From Lolium rigidum (taxonomy: Eukaryota > Streptophyta > Magnoliopsida > Poales > Poaceae): a stretch of DNA of 64,000 nt. The notes under the pieces are model-generated. The model was not told where the DNA came from. It saw only the letters and a list, made by a program, of their open reading frames with translations, and made no database searches. The position numbers and the translations under genes are program-made. Shown one piece after another: positions 55,301 to 64,000 of this stretch; the stretch's first letter is position 1, and every line of letters starts with the position of its first letter. The DNA lies in contig NC_061510.1 in NCBI RefSeq assembly GCF_022539505.1, positions 230,031,322 to 230,095,321 on the forward strand. The letters run 5' to 3'.

Positions 55301-55690
55301 ATACATTAGTATTAGTTTGCGAGTACTTGAAAGTACTCACGGCTTTGTCCCTGGCTATTCAAATGGCCAGACTATGAAGCCGAACAACAGTACGAAGATG
55401 ACGACCAGCAGGACGTCTACAACAACTAGGAGCTTCTAACGTCAAGCGTTGCCCGTGGAATAGATAGTCCACTACTACTTTGCTTCCGCTACGTATTTGT
55501 GTAATGATCAATAGATCAAGTGTTGTAATGATACTGGATCATGTGATCCTATTTGTGTAAGGACTATGTTGGTATTGTAATGAATGATGACTCTTTGATA
55601 TTCAATTGTTATCTCTCGCAAAAACAATCTTCATGGGATTGCGATGTACGGCATAATAGGCATCTGGACTTAAAAATCTGGGTGTTGAGA
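52372..55690 (+). repeat. Solo LTR B1, right part
   Basis: Continues B1 after the Athila insertion and ends AATCTGGGTGTTGAGA at 55690, followed by TCACC (55691-55695), which matches TCACC at 36862-36866. Reassembled, B1 is about 3.8 kb. It contains a TATA box (TATAAAAA, 52857-52864) with a GC-rich upstream promoter and a CT-rich leader, then long AT-rich sequence. Frames such as 52258-52995 lie in the promoter region and look non-coding. No internal region is present, so this is a solo LTR or a gene-less large element. Confidence 0.8.
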
Positions 55691-56184
55691 TCACCGCGTG
55701 GAGGAGGATTTCTTTTCCCCTCCAGACACCGAAGACACCGGCGCTAGCAACACCGACGCCGGCTCTGAAGACGCTGGGAGGGCGGAACCTTTGGTTCCTC
55801 CCGTCCCCAAGAAGAAGAAGTAGAAGGCCAACGCCTCCCCTCCAAGACCGTGTCGGAACCTCCCATGCCGACAACTTTGTCACCGGCCAAGAAGACACCG
55901 GAAGCTCCTACGCCCTCAAAGGATGCGCCGTCACCTCCTCCGGCAACCTCTGCCGGCAAACCCTCTCCCGCTGAGCCAGCTCCTGGCTCGCAGTCATTGG
56001 TGTTGCACGCTGGCCGCGCCGCCGTTACAGCCAGTGAGAAGGCCTCAGCTCAGCTGGGCCGGATCACTGAGCTCAACCACGGCGAGGTTGACTTGGGCCC
56101 GCTGCTGGACTACGCGGAGAAGTGGAACCGGGCGGACTTGTCTCCGGCCACCCGCGGCCTAGGCAAGGACAAGCTTCCGGTGGT
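55691..56184 (+). pseudogene. Antisense gypsy-type ORF of T, C-terminal part
   Basis: After B1 the frame resumes directly as RVEEDFFSPPDTEDTGASNT and meets a TAG near 55820. In another frame it continues KKTPEAPTPSKDAPSPPPAT and SAQLGRITELNHGEVDLGPL to NRADLSPATRGLGKDKLPVV, typical of this class of plant gypsy-associated proteins. A4 cuts it at 56184. The remainder should lie beyond B2, outside the window. Confidence 0.65.
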
Positions 56185-57776
56185 TGATGGCGTGTAACTC
56201 ACACGTTCGTTGGGAACCCCAAGAGGAAGGTATGATGCGCACAGCAGCAAGTTTTCCCTCAGAAAGAAACCAAGGTTTATCGAACCAGGAGGAGCCAAGA
56301 AGCACGTTGAAGGTTGATGGCGGCGGGATGTAGTGCGGCGCAACACCGAGGATTCCGGCGCCAACGTGGAACCTGCACAACACAACCAAAGTACTTTGCC
56401 CCAACGAAACGGTGAGGTTGTCAATCTCACCGGCTTGCTGTAACAAAGGATTAACCGTATTGTGTGGAAGATGATTGTTTGCGAGAAAACGGTAGAACAA
56501 GTATTGCGGTAGATTGTATTTCGAGTAAAGAGAATTGGACCGGGGTCCACGAGTTCAATAGAGGTGTCTCTCCCATAAGACAAACAGCATGTTGGGTGAA
56601 CAAATTACGGTTGGGCAATTGACAAATAAAGAGGGCATGACCATGCACATACATATCATGATGAGTATAGTGAGATTTAATTGGGCATTACGACAAAGTA
56701 CATAGACCGCCATCCAAGCTGCATCTATGCCTAAAAAGTCCACCTTCGGGTTATCATCCGAACCCCTTCCGGTATTAAGTTGCAAAGCAACGAGACAATT
56801 GCATTAAGTATGGTGCGTAATGTAATCAACAACTACATCCTTAGACATAGCATCAATGTTTTATCCCTAGTGGCAACAGCACAACACAACCTTAGAACTT
56901 TCATCGTCACTGTCCCGAGTGTCAATGCGGGCATGAACCCACTATCGAGCATAAATACTCCCTCTTGGAGTTACAAGCATCTACTTGGCCAGAGCATCTA
57001 CTAGTAACGGAGAGCATGCAAGATCATAAACAACACATAGATATAACTTTGATAATCAACATAACAAGTATTCTCTATTCATCGGATCCCAACAAACGCA
57101 ACATATAGAATTACGGATAGATGATCTTGATCATGTTAGGCAGCTCACAAGATCCGACAATGATAGCACAATGGGGAGAAGACAACCATCTAGCTACTGC
57201 TATGGACCCATAGTCCAGGGGTAGACTACTCACACATCACACCGGAGGCGACCATGGCGGCGTAGAGTCTTCCGGGAGATGATTCCCCTCTCCGGCAGGG
57301 TGCCGAGGCGATCTCCTGGATCCCCCGAGATGGGATCGGCGTTGGCGGCGTCTCCGGAAGGTTTTCCGTATCGTGGCTCTCGGTATCGGGGGTTTCGTCA
57401 CGGAGGCTTTAAGTAGGCGGAAGGGCAAGTCGGGAGGGGCACGGGGCCCCACACCACAGGCCGGCGCGGCCGGGGGGCCGCGCCGCCCTAGGGTTTGGGC
57501 ACCCCGTGGCCCCACTTCGTTTCGTCTTCGGACTTCCGGAAGCTTCGTGGCAAAATAGGCCCCCGGGCGTTGATTTCGTCCAATTCGAGAATATTTCCTT
57601 ACTAGGATTTCTGAAACCAAAAACAGCGAAAACGACAAGCGGCACTTCGGCATCTTGTTAATAGGTTAGTTCCGGAAAATGCACGAATATGACATAAAGT
57701 GTGCATAAAACATGTAGATAACATCAATAATGTGGCATGGAACATAAGAAATTATCGATACGTTGGAGACGTATCA
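56185..57776 (-). repeat. A-family 3' LTR (A4)
   Basis: 1592 bp, TGATACGTCTCCAACG...GTTACACGCCATCA on the minus strand; aligns with A1, A2 and A3. Confidence 0.93.
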
Positions 57777-60371
57777 GCATCCCCAAGCTTAGTTATGCTC
57801 GTCCCGAGCGGGTAAAACGATAACACAGATAATTTCTGGAGTGACATGCCATCATAATCTTGATCATACTATTTGTAAAGCATATGTAGTGAATGCAGCG
57901 ATCAAAACAATGTATATGACATGAGTAAACAAGTGAATCATAAAGCAAAGACTTTTCATGAATAGCACTTCAAGACAAGCATCAATTAAGTCTTGCATAA
58001 GAGTTAACTCATAAAGCAATAATTCAAAGTAAAAGCATTGAAGCAACACAAAAGAAGATTAAGTTTCAGCGGTTGCTTTCAACTTGTAACATGTATATCT
58101 CATGGATATTGTCAACATAGAGTAATATAATAAGTGCAATAAGCAAGTATGTAGGAATCAATGCACAGTTCACACAAGTGTTTGCTTCTTGAGGTGGAGA
58201 GAAATAGGTGAACTGACTCAACATTGAAAGTAAAAGAATGGTCCTCCATAGAGGAAAAGCATCGATTGCTATATTTGTGCTAGAGCTTTGATTTTGAAAA
58301 CATGAAACAATTTTGTCAACGGTAGTAATAAAGCATATGTATCATGTAAATTATATCTTACAAGTTGCAAGCCTCATGCATAGTGTACTAATAGTGCCCG
58401 CACCTTGTCCTAATTAGCTTGGACTACCGGATCATCACAATGCACATGTTTTTACCAAGTGTCACAAAGGGGTACCTCCATGCCGCCTGTACAAAGGTCT
58501 AAGGAGAAAGCTCGCATTGGATTTCTCGCTATTGATTATTCTTCAACTTAGACATCCATACCGGGACAACATAGACAACAGATAATGGACTCCTCTTTTA
58601 TGCATAAGCATGTAACAACAATTAATAATTTTCTCATTTGAGATTGAGGATATATGTCCAAAACTGAAACTTCCACCATGGATCATGGCTTTAGTTAGCG
58701 GCCCAATGTTCTTCTCTAACAATATGCATGCTTAATCATAAGGTGGTAGATCTCTCTTACTTCGGACAAGACGGACATGCATAGCAACTCACATGAAATT
58801 CAACAATGAATAGTTGATGGCGTCCCCAGTGAACATGGTTATCGCACAACAAGCAACTTAATAAGAGATAAAGTGCATAATTACATATTCAATACCACAA
58901 TAGTTTTTAAGCTATTTGTCCCATGAGCTATATATTGCAAAGGTGAATGATGGAATTTTAAAGGTAGCACTCAAGCAATTTACTTTGGAATGGCGGAAAA
59001 TACCATGTAGTAGGTAGGTATGGTGGACACAAATGGCATAGTGGTTGGCTCAAGTATTTTGGATGCATGAGAAGTAATCCCTCTCGATACAAGGTTTAGG
59101 CTAGCAAGGCTTATTTGAAACAAACACAAGGATGAACCGGTGCAGCAAAAACTCACATAAAAGACATATTGAAAACATTATAAGACTCTACACCGTCTTC
59201 CTTGTTGTTCAAACTCAATACTAGAAATTATCTAGAGCTTAGAGAAACAAAATATGCAAACCAAATTTTAGCATGCTCTATGTATTTCTTCATTAATGGG
59301 TGCAAAGCATATGATGCAAGAGCTTAATCATGAGCACAACAATTGCCAAGTATCACATTACCCAAGACATTTATAGCAATTACTACATGTATCATTTTCC
59401 AATTCCAACCATATAACAATTTAACGAAGGAGAAACTTCGCCATGAATACTATGAGTAGAAACCAAGGACATACTTCTCCATATGAAACAGCGGAGCGTG
59501 TCTCTCTCCCATAAAGTGAATGCTAGGATCCATTTTATTCAAACAAAACAAAAAACAAAAACAAACCGACGCTCCAAGAAAAGCACATAAGATGTGATGG
59601 AATAAAAATATAGTTTCAGGGGAGGAACCTGATAATGTTGTCGATGAAGAAGGGGATGCCTTGGGCATCCCCAAGCTTAGACGCTTGAGTCTTCTTAGAA
59701 TATGCAGGGGTGAACCACCGGGGCATCCCCAAGCTTAGAGCTTTCACTCTCCTTGATCATGTTGCATCATACTCCTCTCTTGATCCTTGAAAACTTCCTC
59801 CACACCAAACTCGAAACAACTTATTAGAGGGTTAGTGCACAATAAAAATTAACATATTCAGAGGTGACACAATCATTATTAACATTTCTGGACATTGCAT
59901 AATGCTACTGGACATTAATGGATCAAAGAAATTCATCCATCATAGCAAAAGAGGCAATGCGAAATAAAAGGCAGAATCTATCAAAACAGAACAGTTCGTA
60001 TTGACGAATTTTAAAATGGCACCAGACTTGCTCAAATGAAAATGCTCAAATTGAATGAAAGTTGCGTACATATCTGAGGATCATGCACGTAAATTGGCTT
60101 AATTTTCTGAGCTACCTACAGGGAGGTGGACCCAGATTCGTGACAGCAAAGAAATCTGGAACTGCGCAGTAATCCAAATCTAGTACTTACTTTTCTATCA
60201 ACGGCTTAACTTGGCACAATAAAACACAAAACTAAGATAAGGAGAGGTTGCTACAGTAGTAAACAACTTCCAAGACACAAAATAAAAACAAAGTACTGTA
60301 GGTAAAAACATGGGTTGTCTCCCATAAGCGCTTTTCTTTAACGCCTTTCAGCTAGGCGCAGTAAGTGTGTA
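57777..60371 (-). other. 3' noncoding region of A4
   Basis: The most complete A-family 3' region in the window. The first 1.3 kb is the inverse of 16387-17729 (A2), and 59380-60370 matches 1-990 (A1). The polypurine tract lies next to the LTR (GCATCCCCAAGCTTAG at 57777, inverse). No real ORF. Confidence 0.8.
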
Positions 60372-60830
60372 TCAAGTATTATCAAGAGACGAAGTGTCAA
60401 CATCATAATTTGTTCTCATAATAGAATCAAAAGGTAACTTCATTCTCTTTCTAGGGAAGTGTTCCATACCTTTCTTGAGAGGAAATTGATATTTTATATT
60501 ACCTTCCTTCATATCAATGATAGCACCAACAGTTCGAAGAAAAGGTCTTCCCAATATAATGGGACAAGATGCATTGCATTCAATATCCAAGACAACAAAA
60601 TCAACGGGGACAAGGTTATTGTTAACGGTAATGTGAACATTATCAACTTTCCACAAAGGTTTCTTTGTAGAATGATCAGCAAGATTAACATCCAAATAAC
60701 AATTTTTCAGCGGTGGCAAGTCAAGCATATCATAAATTTTCTTAGGCATAACAGAAATACTTGCACCAAGATCACATAAAGCATTACAATCAAAATCTTT
60801 AACCTTCATCTTAATGATGGGCTCCCAACC
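60372..60830 (-). pseudogene. A-family aspartic protease domain, N-terminally truncated
   Basis: Encodes KMKVKDFDCNALCDLGASIS with the catalytic Asp in CDLGASISVMPKKIYDML. The partner strand is CNASCPIILGRPFLRTVGAI, then KEGNIKYQFPLKKGMEHFPR, ending VDTSSLDNT and a stop. It is close to the Athila protease (CDIGASISAIP). The open frame extends into B2 sequence (to 60893), but that part is foreign. The protease ends with its own stop, with no RT after it. Confidence 0.85.
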
Positions 60831-63800
60831 TGTAACACCCCAACTTTTGCAAACTTGTTTAATTGTCCTTAATGCAAAAATTAGGGGGAACAAAAACTTT
60901 TTCTATAGACTAATTAAGATGAATTGCCTTGATCTGTTTGTTATGATGAATTGCCTTGATCTCGTTGGTAGATGTATTGACTTGATTTCTTGTTGAGTTT
61001 TGTCTTGAGCCATCTCCTAGAACAACACCTCTAGTGGTAAAACAAACAACTCACCTAATAAAACACATGTGTGTCCTAGGAAAAGTTGTTTTCCTTCTTA
61101 CTACATCTAACTCTCTCCCCGATGGCAACATGAGTGTGCCATCTTGATTTTCTCTTTGTAGTACAAGATAGCTCAATCATCCTTAATTCAAAACTTGGGA
61201 TCATCTACCCCTCATCACATCCTTCTCTTGTACCCACTCATCTTTGTTGGTTTAGAGGCCATGTCGACCATCTGTGTTGACATGCTTAAAATGTCCAGAC
61301 TTTGGCAATTGATCTCTAAGCACCCACAACTGTTATTGTTGACTTCAATGCATGGATCTCATCTATGCAACATCCTCTTCAACCTCCACGTCTTGCATGT
61401 CTCAGTCTATCCTTGCAGCACATATATCCAACTTGATCTGGTATCCTATCCCATGTTCCAGCCCCAGATCCCTTCTTCCTCTTTTACCTCTTGGTTTTGT
61501 TTTCATTCAAATTTAATCTTTACAAAACCAAGAATGGGAATGATGGGTACATTATGTAGCCACCACCTACCCTTGAGAACACTCCTCTCTAAATGTGTTT
61601 CCTTTCCCAAAACCCCTTTGTTTTTCTTCTCTAGTTTTGGATCACAAAACTACTTCTAGTTTTATTAAAGCTTCTCAAAATATTTCTTCAAAGAAAACAA
61701 GGAACTGAAATGGATTTTGTTTTTCATCCCATTTCTACCAATTACTGATTTCTAAAACATTATTTCTATTTTGCTTTGTTTTAACAAAAAGCTTGTTTAT
61801 CGTACCTATACCATTTCTTGTTTTCGTCTTGTTTATTTTACATTTGAGAAAACTCTAATTTACTTGAGAAAGTAAGTAGAATATTTTGAACTCCTATGTT
61901 CCAACTAGTTTTCTCTCAACATCTTCAAAATTCCATTCCACTTGAGTTCATTCCCAATTGTCCCTAGACAATTGAGGTGTTTCAAATACTTTTCAAATAA
62001 GTTCTATTTCAAATGGCAACTCTTGCACATCTTATGCACATCTCTGATCCACCACATTGTATCCCCTCCATCCTCCAATTCTGGATCAAATGGATGATCA
62101 TTTGATATTTTCAAACCACTCCCAATTGACCTCTCATTTGTAGAGCAACTCATATTTCATCATACCCATTTCAATCATCTATTCTTTTCCATTATCACAT
62201 TGACCTCATGAATTGATGATTTATGTCATCATATTCATCATTGTGGGTATATGGTTACTTCTCTCACCATCTCTCTTAACCTTGCTCTATCATTGACTAA
62301 CCCACCATCACCATCCTATCTACCTTGACATGCTCATGCATTGTTGCATGTGGTCAACCCCAATCTATTCAATTTTGAATTCAAATGAAAACTCTTATTC
62401 ATCAACTTTACTTTGGGAACTATCTTCTTCATGAGTGGTCTCAACCAAAGTGGTGGAGATTATTCTCATAGCACATATCACCCTCACCCTTATTTTTTAT
62501 CTATATGTATCTACTCCTATTTTATCATCATCAAAGTCACTCATTGACATTATCTCCTCAACATCATGACTTGGCCTATACACATTGATGTTGTGCCTCT
62601 CTCTCACATTGCTCACTTGTTCTTGGCAAGAAAGGAGCCGGCCATGACTTGAAATTCGGCCAGCCCCTCCTCCTCTTTTTCTTCTCTTGCAAGCCTTGTC
62701 TCCCAACTACCTCAACAATTAAATGGGCAGCCACCCACCTTGGCCAATCAAAAAAAAAGAGGCAGCCACCCCTCTCCCTCTATAAAAACCCCCTAGCCGG
62801 CCACCTCCTCCCCTTTGCTTCATTTCTTCTCTTCCTCCACTCCCTCACACTCTCCTCCTCCACTTCCCCACGAAATGCTGCTGCCCCTTGCTTGCATGGC
62901 CGGCCATGGCCATGGAAAGCCACCAAGATGAAGCTCCCCTCCTCCCTCAAGCTTCCCCTCACCATGAGAGACTCCCTCTCCATCTTCTCCCCAACCCTAG
63001 ATGGATTAATCTCCTCTTCTTCTTCCTCCATTGCTAAGATTGGATCTTGATGCAGGTGCATGTTGGTCCAAGCATGGAGAAGGTTGAGCAATCCTCAGAT
63101 CTGAAGTTCTTGAACAAAGTTCGTCCAAATCCTTGCAGTAATTTCTGCTATCTTGCTGTTTCAGATTCTGGTACGAACTTGTAAAATCCGCCAAATCTTG
63201 TGTGCAGATCCAAATCGAGTGATTCAAAGTTCCACGGATAGGTATTGAAAAGATCTACAACTTGGCGTTGGTCTCATCCTCAAATTCGTTACGGATTGTG
63301 CATGGTAAATAAAGTTCTGAAAACATGCAGAATCACTGTTTGTTGGATTTCTCCCGTTTTACAAAACCTTTTTGAGCAAACTCAACTGTGCGTGAAAGCC
63401 CTCTTCAATACCTTCATTTTGGCGGTGGTTTCACTTCGATTGACCTCCTGAAACTGAAATGGTTCACAGATCAAGATCTGGACAGATCTGACTTTGTCGA
63501 ATTAAACCAGGAGCTTGGGAACGAATTTTTGAATGAAACCAACTGGGTAAGAACCACCTATTCAATACCTTTCAGATGCAGCAGACCTCATATTTTTATA
63601 GGTTTGTGTATGATTTTTGATGAATTAAACTTGTTCTGTATGTTCTGCAGACATGGCTGTTAGCTTTTAATTCATCAAAAATCCAATTTTGAACCTAATT
63701 GAGTGATTCCAATTCTGTAAGACTACTGAATGTTTTCTTAATCATCTCAAACAAGTTTCAAAACTATATCTGTTCTGTAACTCCAGAAAGAAAGAAATTG

Positions 63801-64000
63801 GTACAGACATGCAGTAAATTTGTAAATCCATTTGTGAGAGTTTCAGAAATAATTTGAACCCAAATCCAATTGTGTATGCATCTCTGTTTAATTACCTTTC
63901 AAATGCAAGTGGCCTCATATTTTTAGGATTTTTCTACGAATTATGGCTTACAGATCTTGTTTTCTGGACAGTCAGATTCAAAGAAATTCCTAAAATAGTA
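60831..64000 (+). repeat. B2: TGTAACACC-type LTR, runs off the window
   Basis: Starts TGTAACACCCCAACTTTTGC inside the A4 protease (flank CAACC, 60826-60830) and resembles the start of B1. It has a TATA box (TATAAAAA, 62781-62788), CT-rich leader sequence from 62810, and AT-rich continuation. The last 750 bp contain several near-repeated phrases (ACAGATCTTG/ACAGATCAAG; CCTCATATTTTTA at about 63587 and 63912), suggesting an internal duplication. Frames such as 61195-61659 and 62649-63050 show no domain. The right end is not in the window. Confidence 0.6.

Larger units (their letters stand above)
56185..60830 (-). mobile_element. A-family gypsy element, copy A4 (3' LTR, 3' region, protease; truncated by B2)
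   Basis: On the minus strand, from right to left: protease ORF, 2.6 kb noncoding region, polypurine tract, 3' LTR. It entered the T ORF at GTGGT (56180-56184). The 5' half is displaced by B2 at 60831. The protease is followed by noncoding sequence with no RT, RNase H or integrase, so the family layout is gag-protease only. Confidence 0.85.

Noticed and set aside
61195..63091. Frames of 103-154 aa in B2
   Set aside because: LTR sequence, no domains, and opposite-strand frames of similar length at the same place.

Overview
The window is a block of nested transposable elements from a large grass genome, probably Pooideae (Triticeae, Poeae or Aveneae). The evidence is long TGATACG-type gypsy LTRs with tRNA-Asp primer sites, Athila-type and Tat-type pol, a Stowaway MITE (CTCCCTCCGTCCC), CACTA ends (CTTGTAGTG) and GC-rich LTR promoters. 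The species cannot be fixed from the sequence alone. I find no host protein gene, tRNA, rRNA or CRISPR. Every long coding region is a transposon gene, and nearly all of them are broken.

Left part (1-16386). A minus-strand non-autonomous gypsy element ('A family', copy A1, 1-3477) abuts a tandem array of about 335 bp units (3.86-8.38 kb and 9.71-11.89 kb) that carry a telomere-like TTTAGGGTTAGGG motif. The array is interrupted by unrelated DNA holding a perfect Mutator-type MITE (8735-9160), and it ends in a 100-N gap. Beyond the gap lie an unidentified unit with about 650 bp internal repeats and a GGGCCGGCCC-rich 105 bp array, which leads to a CACTA 3' terminus at 16386.

Middle part (16387-32417). 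The CACTA end sits inside a plus-strand A element (A2, 16387-19579), whose LTR carries a Stowaway. A2 sits in a Tat-lineage element (R, 19580-28208, minus). R has gag, protease and an antisense spliced gypsy-type ORF but no reverse transcriptase or integrase. A 1 kb CACTA-like insertion with five 135 bp repeats lies in its gag. R in turn abuts an LTR fragment (C) inside a second Tat element (S, 28641-32417) with decayed gag, protease, RT and RNase H.

Right part (32418-64000). An antisense, intron-bearing ORF of a third Tat region (T) shares its LTR with S. It is cut by a 1.6 kb solo LTR (A3, TSD GAAGC), by a long solo LTR (B1, TSD TCACC), and by element A4 (56185-60830). B1 was split by a near-complete 15 kb Athila-like element (37368-52366), whose RT was in turn split by a 4.5 kb L1-type LINE. 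A4 is interrupted by another TGTAACACC-type LTR (B2), which runs off the window.

Insertion order is readable from target-site duplications: T then B1 then Athila then LINE on the right; S then C then R then A2 then CACTA on the left. The A family shares primer-site spacing and 3' noncoding sequence with the Athila element and shows no RT or integrase in any copy here. It probably depends on Athila-type elements for mobility (inference).
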